Shown: piece by piece, positions 9,406 to 17,010 of the stretch
Layout: each line of letters starts with the position of its first letter
Numbering within the stretch: the stretch's first letter is position 1
NCBI GenBank assembly: GCA_903912525.1
Contig: CAIWHK010000042.1
Coordinates: 1-64,000 of the forward strand
Reading direction: 5' to 3'
Length of the DNA stretch: 64,000 bases
DNA from: an uncultured bacterium
Lineage (GTDB): Bacteria > Krumholzibacteriota > Krumholzibacteriia > LZORAL124-64-63
The notes under the pieces: generated by a model
The model's database searches: none
Seen by the model: only the letters and a program-made list of their open reading frames with translations
What the model was told of the DNA's origin: nothing
Position numbers and translations under genes: made by a program

Positions 9406-10077
9406 ATGAAGTTGGTAAAGTTCACGGCCGGCTCGCTGCTGGCCCTGCTGCTGTCGACGCTGTCGCCCAGCGCCGCCAGCGCCGGCATCGCCATCGTCGA
9501 CTATGTGGGTTTCGGCTGGGAGACGGACGGCCTGGCGGCCAGCCTGCCCGGCGATGTCTTCTCGGTGGCTAACGTCGTCACCCAGATCGACCCGCGCTTC
9601 GGGGTCAACCTCGGCAGCGCCGAGGCCACGCTCTACATCACCGGGCTGACCAGCCAGGGCGCCGTGACCGACCCGGGCACGGGCGTCACCACCATCACCT
9701 ACACCGGCGGTACGCTGGCCATCTACGGTGATGCGTCGCGCAACCACGACTGGGGCACGAACCCGGCCAACGGCACCGTGCCTTCGACGTTCACCGACGG
9801 CAGCCTGGTCTTCTCGGGCACGTTCACGAGCTTCACCCTCAGCCTGCTGCCCTCGGGCGCCGGCATCTACGAGGGCCTGCTGAACGGCACCGGCGGCTCG
9901 GCGCTGGCGTACCCCTGCAGCGGCTGTGCCTACACCTTCGCCGGCACCTTCGGCGCGCCGACCAGCGCGCAGATTCCCGCGGGCTACGACGTGCAGGTCG
10001 ACGGCACGCTCGAGCTCGAGGGCGCCGTGCCTGCCGAGACGATGAACTGGGGCTCGCTCAAGCAGCTCTACAACTAG
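9406..10077 (+). CDS. Secreted protein with W-x-x-LK-x-x-Y C-terminal motif
   Basis: A 223-residue exported protein of unknown function. It starts at the ATG 8 bases after GGAGG (9393-9397). Residues 1-26 form a clear signal peptide ending SAASA. The mature part is rich in Gly, Thr and Ser with beta-like alternation, and has one CSGC pair. It ends AETMNWGSLKQLYN. The gene directly downstream encodes a paralogue with the same end (EQLSWSELKAGYR), and both share a central pattern Y-x-G/T-x-S...AIY-D-S/A...W. The conserved tail could be an export, anchoring or assembly signal (inference). I do not recognise a named family. Confidence 0.75.
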   Translation: MKLVKFTAGSLLALLLSTLSPSAASAGIAIVDYVGFGWETDGLAASLPGDVFSVANVVTQIDPRFGVNLGSAEATLYITGLTSQGAVTDPGTGVTTITYTGGTLAIYGDASRNHDWGTNPANGTVPSTFTDGSLVFSGTFTSFTLSLLPSGAGIYEGLLNGTGGSALAYPCSGCAYTFAGTFGAPTSAQIPAGYDVQVDGTLELEGAVPAETMNWGSLKQLYN

Positions 10078-10139
10078 ATCCGGCCGGCAAGAGCGCCTTT
10101 CGCGCCGCCGACCACCACGCCTGAAGCAAAGGACGAGGG

Positions 10140-10757
10140 ATGATGAAGAAGACCTTGATCACACTGATGCTGCTCGGCCAGGCCGCCCTGGCGACCAGCG
10201 CGTTCGCGGTGCAGATGTTCGATTTCGACGCGCAGGCGACCATGCCCGCCGGCGTCGGCGGCGCGGCGGCGGCCTACGGGCGCATCGTGAACGGCCAGGC
10301 CGTCGCGACCCCGATCCCGCTGGACTTCGCCAACTACGAGTACACGATCGTCGTCACGGGCCTGACCCTCGATGTCTACGGCACCACCAGCTTCTTCAGC
10401 GGCGGCGTCGTGGCCATCTACCAGGACAGCGCGACGTCGTCGGACTGGGCCTCGCCCGCCACGTTCAGCGACGGCACGGCCATCCTGACGGGCACGCTGG
10501 CGACGTTCCAGCGGTCGATGTTCACCAGCACTCTGGGCAGCGGCACGGGCTTCGTGGACTGGACGGGCGGCAGCCTGCTGGGCCAGCTCGCGCTCGAGGA
10601 CCGCACCGGTTGGCCCTTCCTGACCTCGGTGTCGCGCACGGCGTCGCAGGTGCAGGCCGGGTACACCGAGCGCTGGGACGGCAAGGTCGAGCCGCAGCAG
10701 GAAGTGGTCGCGACGGAGCAGCTGAGCTGGTCGGAGCTGAAGGCCGGGTACCGCTAG
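10140..10757 (+). CDS. Secreted protein, paralogue of the upstream gene
   Basis: A 205-residue exported protein of unknown function. The signal peptide MMKKTLITLMLLGQAALATSAFA is cleaved after about residue 24. The mature part contains a variant of the neighbour's core (VVAIYQDSATSSDW here, LAIYGDASRNHDW there) and ends EQLSWSELKAGYR. It sits 62 bases after the upstream stop and is probably co-transcribed. Start: the ATG at 10140 has AAGG 7 bases upstream; a second ATG at 10143 is equally possible. The similar order of motifs shows a tandem duplication. The function is not known to me. Confidence 0.75.
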   Translation: MMKKTLITLMLLGQAALATSAFAVQMFDFDAQATMPAGVGGAAAAYGRIVNGQAVATPIPLDFANYEYTIVVTGLTLDVYGTTSFFSGGVVAIYQDSATSSDWASPATFSDGTAILTGTLATFQRSMFTSTLGSGTGFVDWTGGSLLGQLALEDRTGWPFLTSVSRTASQVQAGYTERWDGKVEPQQEVVATEQLSWSELKAGYR

Positions 10758-10782
10758 GCGGTCCGGCGGCAGACGCCGGTAA

Positions 10783-10844
10783 GGGCCGGGATCAACTGCG
10801 CAGGCAGGAGTCGATCCTCCCGGGACATCATCGGATCCCGGCCC
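10783..10844 (+). other. Long-stem inverted repeat ahead of the sigma factor gene
   Basis: An 11-base perfect inverted repeat, GGGCCGGGATC (10783-10793) with GATCCCGGCCC (10834-10844), encloses 40 bases. Inside is a second short hairpin (GGAG/CTCC around 10817-10829). No T-run follows, so it is not a classical terminator. It could be a folded 3' end of the upstream transcript or a structured leader 90 bases ahead of the sigma factor. Confidence 0.4.
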
Positions 10845-10933
10845 GATCACCGGAAATGCCCGCGACAGGGTGAGGGGGAGTGGGGTAAGATGGTGGTCGG
10901 CCGTTCAACCACAAGCAGCGAGGACCCGTCCCT

Positions 10934-11521
10934 TTGTCGCCCATCCAGTCGCCCCTCCTGTCGCCAGCCGAGAAGCGTCGTTTCGATGCGGAGATCGTTC
11001 CGCACCTCGACGTGCTCTATCGCATGGCGCGCAGCGTGTGCGGCAACTGCGACCAGGCCGACGACGTCGCGCAGGAGGCCTTCCTGCGGGCGATCAAGGG
11101 ATTCGGCGGGTTGAAGCCGGGCACCAACAGCCGCAGTTGGCTGGCCCGCATTGTCCAGAACACGTGCCGCGACCAGTGGCGCACGAAGGCCCGGAAGGGC
11201 GAGCACGGCTGGGACGACGACCTGCAGGAAGAAGCGGAGACGAGCGGGGCGCAGCCCGACTGGCAGCCCGGCATCATCCGCGACGCCTTTGACGACGAGA
11301 TCGCCGCGGCGCTGCAGGCGCTGCCGCCGCGCTGGCGGGCCTCGGTCCTGCTGGTGGATGTCGAGGGCTGGAGTTACGAAGAAGCGGCCGAGAGCCTGGA
11401 GATCGCTCCGGGCACCCTGCGGTCGGGGCTGCACCGGGCGCGCAAGGCGCTCTACGCGAGCCTGCAGAAGGCGGCGGTGGCCGGTGGCCACGCGCCGGGG
11501 GAAACGGAAAGGGCGACGTGA
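10934..11521 (+). CDS. ECF-type RNA polymerase sigma factor
   Basis: A 195-residue sigma-70 family protein of the extracytoplasmic-function type. Region 2 lies at about residues 18-85 (DVLYRMARSVCGNCDQADDVAQEAFLRA pattern, then SWLARIVQNTCRDQWR). Region 4 lies at about 120-180 (ALPPRWRASVLLVDVEGWSYEEAAESL then GTLRSGLHRARKAL), the helix-turn-helix for the -35 element. The start is a TTG, chosen because no ATG or GTG in frame is suitably placed and GAGGA lies about 10 bases upstream. Its TGA overlaps the GTG of the anti-sigma gene (GTGA), so the two are translationally coupled. Target promoters cannot be inferred. Confidence 0.9.
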   Translation: MSPIQSPLLSPAEKRRFDAEIVPHLDVLYRMARSVCGNCDQADDVAQEAFLRAIKGFGGLKPGTNSRSWLARIVQNTCRDQWRTKARKGEHGWDDDLQEEAETSGAQPDWQPGIIRDAFDDEIAAALQALPPRWRASVLLVDVEGWSYEEAAESLEIAPGTLRSGLHRARKALYASLQKAAVAGGHAPGETERAT

Positions 11522-12333
11522 CCAACCACGAGCAGCATTGCCGCCACGTGCACGACGAGCCCCGGGGACAGACCTGGGACGCCGCGACGCGCGCGCATGC
11601 CGCCGAGTGCCCGTCCTGTGTGGCGTTCCTGGAGGGCGCGGCGGAACTGGGCCGGCGCCTGCGCGCCCACGAGCCGCTGAACGCGCCCATGCCCGAAGCG
11701 TTGCGGGCCCGGCTGCTCGCGCAGCTGGACGAGGCCGCGACGCCGCCCGCGCGCAGCAACGTGTTCCTGCTGCCCGCGCGCGCGCGCCGCGCGCTTTACC
11801 CGATGACGCTGGCGGCGACGCTGGCGGTCGGCATGCTGATCGGCGATCGCGTCCACTTCGGGGGCCCGGCGCCCTCGGCCGAGGTCCGGCGCGACATCGG
11901 CAACTACATCCAGGACGTCACGCACGACCACTACCTGTTCTCGCGCATCGGCCGGCCGCTCGAGATCGCGAGTTCCGACAACAGCAACCTGTCCGCCTGG
12001 CTGAGCGAGTCGCTCAGCTTCGACGTGCATGTGCCGGCGTCCAACAGCGCCTTCCACCTCGAGGGCGGCCGCGTCTGGCACACGGTCGGCCGGCTGTCGG
12101 CGCTGGCGGCCTACGACGTGGGTGGCGGCCGGCGGGCGCTGCTGTTCGCCGTGCCGTCGACGAACATCGACCTCAAGGGCGCCGAGTCGACGATGATCGA
12201 CGGTCGCCGCGTCTTCATCGGCCGGGCCTGGGACTGTGATGCGCGCGTGTGGATCGACGGCGACCTGGCGATGGCGCTGGTGGCGCCCGAAGGGACGCTG
12301 CCCGAGTCGTGGGCGGAGGAGTTCCTGCGCTGA
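11518..12333 (+). CDS. Anti-sigma factor, zinc-finger type, single membrane span
   Basis: A 271-residue protein coupled to the ECF sigma gene by a 4-base overlap. The N-terminus has the H-x3-C-x2-C signature of the zinc anti-sigma domain (His27, Cys31, Cys34, with Cys8/His7 upstream). A hydrophobic span (PMTLAATLAVGMLIG, around residues 95-110) divides the short cytoplasmic part from an extracytoplasmic sensor of about 160 residues that I do not recognise. It should hold the sigma factor inactive until a signal outside is sensed. The family role is established; the signal is unknown. It starts with GTG. Confidence 0.85.
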   Translation: MTNHEQHCRHVHDEPRGQTWDAATRAHAAECPSCVAFLEGAAELGRRLRAHEPLNAPMPEALRARLLAQLDEAATPPARSNVFLLPARARRALYPMTLAATLAVGMLIGDRVHFGGPAPSAEVRRDIGNYIQDVTHDHYLFSRIGRPLEIASSDNSNLSAWLSESLSFDVHVPASNSAFHLEGGRVWHTVGRLSALAAYDVGGGRRALLFAVPSTNIDLKGAESTMIDGRRVFIGRAWDCDARVWIDGDLAMALVAPEGTLPESWAEEFLR

Positions 12334-12357
12334 CGGTGATCCAATGCGGATGATGCG

Positions 12358-12384
12358 AAGGCGCGCCCCGGTGGGCGCGCCTTT
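12358..12384. terminator. Intrinsic terminator between convergent genes
   Basis: A perfect 10-base stem, AAGGCGCGCC with GGCGCGCCTT, surrounds a 6-base loop and is followed by TTTG on the plus strand. It lies between the anti-sigma gene and the convergent RDD gene and could serve both. Confidence 0.8.
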
Positions 12385-12411
12385 GTCGATCCCGGCGTTG
12401 CCAATCGGCGG

Positions 12412-13068
12412 CTATTCGTCGAGCGTCATGCCCCAGCCGATCAGGGCGCAGATGGCGACCACGACGCAGATGATGGCGATGACGCGGCCCGGCCCCAACC
12501 GCCGGTGGACCACCGTGAAGCCGCCGTCGCGATCCCACGACGTGACGCCCCGGTTGGTCAGGTGCTCGTGCGCGGCGATCATCGTGCCCAGGTTGACGAG
12601 CGGCACGCCCACGGCCAGCCCTCGCCACCAGACGCGGAAGCTGCGCATGAGCGCGTCCTCGTAGGTCGGTCGCCGCCCGTCCGTCGTGATGACGCGCGTC
12701 TTGAACAGCCACTTGCCGGGCGTCGTCCCGCTGCTTGTCAGGTGCAACGGCTCGATCAGGACCCAGCCGGCCATGCAGACGAAGCCGAAGAGGTTGCCGA
12801 GGATCTTACCGTCGAGCGCGCCGGGGGCGAAGATCTCCAGGATGATGCCGGCGACGATGCCCAGCAGCGAGAGGTCGAACATCCGCGCCCAGTAACGCAG
12901 CCAGGGCCGGACCTCGCCGACCAGGTCAGGGTCCAGTTGGCGCGCCGTGAACGGCCCGAAGTCCCCGCCGGCCGTCGGCGGTTCGACGCGCACCTTCCGC
13001 ACGCCCCCGCAATGGCTGCAGTACCGCGCGTCGTCGTTCATCGTCCCGCCGCAATGTTCGCAATACAT
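12412..13068 (-). CDS. RDD-family membrane protein with N-terminal zinc ribbon
   Basis: A 218-residue inner-membrane protein. The first 25 residues are a zinc ribbon (CEHCGG...CSHCGG, two CxxC pairs). The rest is an RDD domain: WLRYWARMFDLSLLG, then hydrophobic helices (LLGIVAGIILEIFA, NLFGFVCMAGWVLIEPL), the conserved TPGKWLFKTRV stretch, and a C-terminal helix (VIAIICVVVAICALIGWGM). The ATG at 13068 is preferred over a GTG 6 bases upstream, because GAGGGGG sits 7 bases before the ATG but abuts the GTG. The RDD function is unsettled; some members are ion transporters. It follows the APC permease closely and is probably co-transcribed. Confidence 0.85.
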   Translation of the reverse strand: MYCEHCGGTMNDDARYCSHCGGVRKVRVEPPTAGGDFGPFTARQLDPDLVGEVRPWLRYWARMFDLSLLGIVAGIILEIFAPGALDGKILGNLFGFVCMAGWVLIEPLHLTSSGTTPGKWLFKTRVITTDGRRPTYEDALMRSFRVWWRGLAVGVPLVNLGTMIAAHEHLTNRGVTSWDRDGGFTVVHRRLGPGRVIAIICVVVAICALIGWGMTLDE

Positions 13069-13080
13069 GGTCACGCCCCC

Positions 13081-14430
13081 TCACGCCGCCCGCTTGCGCC
13101 CGCGCCAGAACAGGTAGTACACCGGCACGCCGAGCGCGGCGATCAGCACGCCGGCCGCCGCGCGCCAGCCCTGGTCGTGCAGGTCGCTGGCGATCAGCGC
13201 GACGGTCACCAGGATGAACAGCACGGGCGTCACCGGGTACAGCCACGTGCGGTAGTCCGAAAGCGACCGGCCATCGCGCTTCTCGCGCCGCCGCTGGACG
13301 AACACCGCCGCGATGGTCAGTGCGTAGAACAGCCACGACGTGGTGACGAACCAGCCGGAAACGTCCTCGAAGGAGCCGGCGGCCCACAGCCACACGCAGG
13401 AGAGCACGGCCTGCACCCACAGCGCCAGCGCGGGCGTGGCGCGCCGCTTGTCGAGCGCCGCCAGCGGCTTCCACAGCAGCCCGTCGGCGGCCATCGCCTG
13501 CGTCACGCGCGGGCCGGTCAGCACCGAGCCGTTCGTCGTGCCGAACGTCGAGACGGCCACCAGTACGGCCAGGGCGCGCAGGCCCCAGTCGCCCAGGATG
13601 CGCCCGATGGTCTCGGAGCCGACGGTCGGGATGACCGCGACCTCGCGCGGCGAGAGCACGGCGTAATACGCCATGTTCGTCAGCACGTAAACGCCGATGA
13701 CCAGGATCGTGCCGCCCAGGATGCCGATCGGCAGCGCGCGGCGCGGGTCCTTGATCTCGCCGGCCACGTAGGTGGAGTCGGTCCAGCCGTCGTAGGCGAA
13801 GAGGATCGGGATCATCGCCAGGACCAGCCCCAGCAGCAGCGGCGGCGGCGTGGCGGCGGCGCCCGCATCGGCCAGCGCCTGCGTCGCCTCGGGGCCCGGC
13901 CCGGTGTGCGGCAGCGTGAACGCGCACACGCACAGCGCGGCGATGCCGATGACCTTCAGCGTCGTGAAGATGGTCTGCGTGCGCACACCCTCGCGCACGC
14001 CCAGCCAGTTGACGAAGGTCAGCAGCAGGATGGCGGCGATGCCCACCGGCAGGCGCGTCGCCTCGCCCAGGCCCACCGCCTTGCAGAAGTACTCGGCGAA
14101 GACACTGGTCACCGAGGCGATCAGCGTCGGCTTGATCACCCACAGGTTGGCCCAGCCGAAGGCGAAGCCCAGCGCGTCGCCGAAGCTCTCGCGGATGAAG
14201 ACGTAAAGGCCGCCGGTCTTCGGCTGCGCCACCGCCAGTTCGGCCAGCACCAGCGAACCGCACAGCGACAGCGCCCCGCCGATCACCCAGGCCAGGATGA
14301 CCAGCGGCAGCGAGTCGAGGTACTGGCCCACGGTGTGCGGGCTGCGGAAGATGCCAGAGCCGATGATGTTGCCCACGGTGATGCACGTGGCCGCGTAGAG
14401 GCCGATGCGGCGCAGGGGCAGGTCGGTCAT
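13081..14430 (-). CDS. APC-family amino acid permease
   Basis: A 449-residue polytopic membrane protein of about 12 helices. The first helix carries the family signature GNIIGSGIF. Other typical parts are the TGGLYVFIRE loop, FAYDGWTDSTYVAGEIKDPRRALP in helix 6/loop (the LAT/YfnA-like group) and NGSVLTGPRV. It should import or exchange amino acids using ion or antiport coupling; the substrate is not readable. The ATG at 14430 was chosen over 14436 because GAGGGGA lies 8 bases before it and directly abuts the other. An RDD gene follows 12 bases downstream. Confidence 0.9.
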   Translation of the reverse strand: MTDLPLRRIGLYAATCITVGNIIGSGIFRSPHTVGQYLDSLPLVILAWVIGGALSLCGSLVLAELAVAQPKTGGLYVFIRESFGDALGFAFGWANLWVIKPTLIASVTSVFAEYFCKAVGLGEATRLPVGIAAILLLTFVNWLGVREGVRTQTIFTTLKVIGIAALCVCAFTLPHTGPGPEATQALADAGAAATPPPLLLGLVLAMIPILFAYDGWTDSTYVAGEIKDPRRALPIGILGGTILVIGVYVLTNMAYYAVLSPREVAVIPTVGSETIGRILGDWGLRALAVLVAVSTFGTTNGSVLTGPRVTQAMAADGLLWKPLAALDKRRATPALALWVQAVLSCVWLWAAGSFEDVSGWFVTTSWLFYALTIAAVFVQRRREKRDGRSLSDYRTWLYPVTPVLFILVTVALIASDLHDQGWRAAAGVLIAALGVPVYYLFWRGRKRAA

Positions 14431-14612
14431 CAGCATTCCCCTCGGCGGCCGGGGTGTGGAACGGGAGCGGGCGGTCCGTGGGGGCCGCCCGTCGGCGTGT
14501 CGCGCAGCATAGGGGAGATTGGGGTGGCGATCAACGGCGGAGCGGGCGCCCGGGCGGGCAATCACCAATGCCGGTCGGCCCTGGTCGCACATTCACCATT
14601 GGTCGTGGAGTC

Positions 14613-15830
14613 TCAGCCTTCGATCCAGTGGGCCACCGGCTGCTTCAGGAATTCTTCCACAGGCAGGTGCGCATCCCCGACCACCATCGTGGATCGGGGC
14701 CGGAACAGCCGTTCGAAGGCCAGCAGGCCGGGCTGTTCGGCGGGCGATCGTCCACTCTTGACCTCGATGGCGGTGACCTCGCGGCCACGGCGCACGATGA
14801 AGTCCACCTCGCGCGAGCCTTCCCTCCAGTAGAACAGCTCGCACTCGCCGGCCGCGGCGGCGTTGGCCAGGTGCGCACCCACCGCTGATTCGACCAGGCG
14901 GCCGCGGAATTCCCGGTCCGCCAGCGCTGCTTCCGGCGTCAGGCCCGACGTCGCCGTCATCAGCGCCGTGTTCATCACCTGCAGCTTGGGGCTCGAGCCG
15001 CGCCGACGCACAGCTTCTCCGGCAAACTTCTCCAGCCCGCGCACCATGCCGACAGCCGCCAGCAGGTCCAGGTAGTGGGCCAGGGTCGTGGTGTTGCCTG
15101 CATCCTGCAGCTGTCCGATCATCTTGTTGTAGGACAGGATCTGTCCCGAGTACCGGCAGCTGAGGTCGAACAGCCGCCGCAGCAGCGCCGGCTTGTCGAC
15201 GCGCGTGAGCAACAGGACGTCGCGGGAAATCGTCGTCTCGATGAGTGCGTCGAGCACATACAGGCGCCAGCGCGCCGCGTCGTGGCGTAGTGACATGGCG
15301 CCGGGATAAGCGCCGAAATAGAGGAATTCCTCCAGGGTCAACCCGAACGCCGCGCGCATCTCGTCATAGGACCAGTGCTGGACGTGCAGCGTCTCGAAAC
15401 GGCCGGCAAGGCTCTCCGTCAGTCCGCGCTGGACCAGCAGCGGCGCCGACCCCAGAAGCACGACATGCAGGCGCGTTGCCGTTCGCGAATCCTCGTCCCA
15501 CAGGCGCTTGGTGACTTCGGCCCAGCCGTCCACCTTCTGGATTTCGTCGACGATCAGGACCGCGCCGTCAGGTTCGTTGCTGCGCGCGAGCCGGCGCGCC
15601 TCATCCCACTGCGTGTGCAGCCAGGCCGCGCCCCGCAAGGTTGGTTCGTCCGCCGAGGCGTAGATGCCGGGGCGTCCCAGCGTGTCGAGGACCTGGCCCA
15701 CCATCGTCGTCTTGCCGACCTGGCGGGCACCGGAGACGACCTGGATGAAGTGCCGGGGTTCGCGCAGGCGACCGGCGAGGTCGTCGGCGCACTGGCGGCG
15801 GAAGGGGGTGTCTTTTGATTTACTCATCAT
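14613..15830 (-). CDS. AAA+ ATPase with C-terminal DUF4143 (nuclease-like) domain
   Basis: A 405-residue member of the AAA_14/DUF4143 family. Walker A GARQVGKTT is at residues 34-42 and Walker B VLIVDEIQK near 90-98. The C-terminal DUF4143 part includes FLYFGAYPGA and the PD-(D/E)xK-like run REVDFIVRRG...AIEVKSG. Such genes are patchily distributed and often move between genomes; their role is unclear. The start is ATG ATG at 15830/15827 with a poor ribosome-binding site, and the first codons lie inside an AT-rich inverted repeat that also covers the promoter region, so the protein or its mRNA may be autoregulated (inference). Confidence 0.88.
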   Translation of the reverse strand: MMSKSKDTPFRRQCADDLAGRLREPRHFIQVVSGARQVGKTTMVGQVLDTLGRPGIYASADEPTLRGAAWLHTQWDEARRLARSNEPDGAVLIVDEIQKVDGWAEVTKRLWDEDSRTATRLHVVLLGSAPLLVQRGLTESLAGRFETLHVQHWSYDEMRAAFGLTLEEFLYFGAYPGAMSLRHDAARWRLYVLDALIETTISRDVLLLTRVDKPALLRRLFDLSCRYSGQILSYNKMIGQLQDAGNTTTLAHYLDLLAAVGMVRGLEKFAGEAVRRRGSSPKLQVMNTALMTATSGLTPEAALADREFRGRLVESAVGAHLANAAAAGECELFYWREGSREVDFIVRRGREVTAIEVKSGRSPAEQPGLLAFERLFRPRSTMVVGDAHLPVEEFLKQPVAHWIEG

Positions 15831-15866
15831 GGTGAGATATATTACTCAACACATTGAGTAAATCAA
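15815..15866. promoter_or_regulatory. Nested inverted-repeat operator at the ATPase gene start
   Basis: TTGATTTACTCA (15815-15826, inside the first codons) is matched perfectly by TGAGTAAATCAA (15855-15866). Nested within, TTACTCAA (15842-15849) and TTGAGTAA (15854-15861) form a second perfect palindrome with a 4-base spacer. The heptamer TTACTCA thus occurs three times, two direct copies 22 bases (about two helical turns) apart and one inverted. The stretch is very AT-rich for this genome. It looks like a multi-site operator for the ATPase promoter. Confidence 0.6.
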
Positions 15867-15947
15867 CATGAAACTTTCAATGTGCTGTCGGGCAATTGGT
15901 TACAAGAGGGATCCCGCTGCTTCGACGGCGCCCAGGCGTCGCGCCGG

Positions 15948-16952
15948 TCAGTCGCCGGCCTGCATCGCCGCCTTCGGCGTCCGGTCGGCGCGCCACAGCC
16001 CCCAGTGCTTCTCGACTTCCTCGGGGTGGTCGCCGCCCTTCCAGTTCTCGTCGAAGGCCTCGAAGAAGAACACGGTGACCTTGGCGTTGTCAGCCCAGGC
16101 GCGGGCCTGCTCGTGGAAGGCCTTCTGCTCGGCCTCGCCCACGACGCCCTTCATCAGGCGGCCCTGGTCGCCCTCATTGATGCGCTGCGTGGCCCAGCCC
16201 GTCTCGCCGATGACCACCTTGCGTTCGGGGTGCAGCGTCGCCACCTCGACCAGCCGCTCCTGCAGCCAGGGCAGCGACTCGGCCAGCTGGCGACCGTTCC
16301 ACAGCGGGTGGGCGTGCAGGGTGATGAAGTCGACCTCGGCGGCGATGGCGATGCTCTCGGGCTTGTTCCAGAAGTTGAAGTCGTCGGCCGTCGTGACCGG
16401 CTGCGTGACGCGCGCCCGCACCTCGCGCACGGCGGCCACCAGCACTTCGGGCGCGCAGCGGTGCGCGGCCCAGAACACCTGCGTCTCGTTGCCGACGCAC
16501 ACGCAGTCGATGAGCTCGGGATAGGCGTTGGCCAGGCGGACGGCGGCCTCGATCTCGGCGCGGTTGGCCGCGCTGTCGTCGGGGGAGATCCAGACACCGA
16601 GCATCACCTGCATGTCGAGGCCGTCCTCGCGCAGGATCGCCAGCAGCGTCTCGGTCATGCCCACCGAGCCGTAGACGCGCAGCTGCCGCCAGTGGCCGCG
16701 CAGCAGGCGCAGGTCCTCGCGCATCTCGGCGGCCGACGGGTCGGTGCCGCCGGGCCGCTGGCCGTCGCGATGGGGGCCGTAGCAGATGGCGTTGTACGAC
16801 GGGTTCCCGGTGTTCGCGTGCGGGTAGCCGCGCACGGCGAACGGCTCCTGGCGCGCGAACGTCGTGGCGTAGGCGCCGCCGTCACTGGTCAGGGCGGCGG
16901 CGATGGTCAGCGCCGAAAGCAGCGGCAACCCGTGGTCGCGTGGGCGCATCAT
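15948..16952 (-). CDS. GH17-type beta-1,3-glucanase, exported
   Basis: A 334-residue glycoside hydrolase with a signal peptide of about 30 residues (LLSALTIAAALTSDGGAYA). The fold is a TIM barrel of GH17: YGPHRDGQ at the first strand, proton donor Glu156 in VCVGNET, nucleophile Glu250 in VVIGETGWA. GH17 enzymes cleave or transglycosylate beta-1,3-glucans. AGGAG lies 6 bases before the ATG at 16952. It follows the sugar symporter by 58 bases with no terminator between, so both are probably driven by the operator-controlled promoter at 18574-18603. The exact bond specificity is not certain. Confidence 0.85.
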   Translation of the reverse strand: MMRPRDHGLPLLSALTIAAALTSDGGAYATTFARQEPFAVRGYPHANTGNPSYNAICYGPHRDGQRPGGTDPSAAEMREDLRLLRGHWRQLRVYGSVGMTETLLAILREDGLDMQVMLGVWISPDDSAANRAEIEAAVRLANAYPELIDCVCVGNETQVFWAAHRCAPEVLVAAVREVRARVTQPVTTADDFNFWNKPESIAIAAEVDFITLHAHPLWNGRQLAESLPWLQERLVEVATLHPERKVVIGETGWATQRINEGDQGRLMKGVVGEAEQKAFHEQARAWADNAKVTVFFFEAFDENWKGGDHPEEVEKHWGLWRADRTPKAAMQAGD

Positions 16953-17010
16953 GTCGGGCTCCTGACTCGTCCGGTGTTGCCGCCGCGGCCGAATAGCAAT
17001 CAGGCCGCGG

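Noticed and set aside
10890-11114. ATG-started frame at 10890 near the sigma factor.
   Set aside because: It is in a different frame, ends inside the sigma gene and has no homology-like pattern.
12505-14832. Plus-strand open frame opposite the RDD and APC genes.
   Set aside because: Shadow frame; both minus-strand genes have clear membrane-protein signatures.
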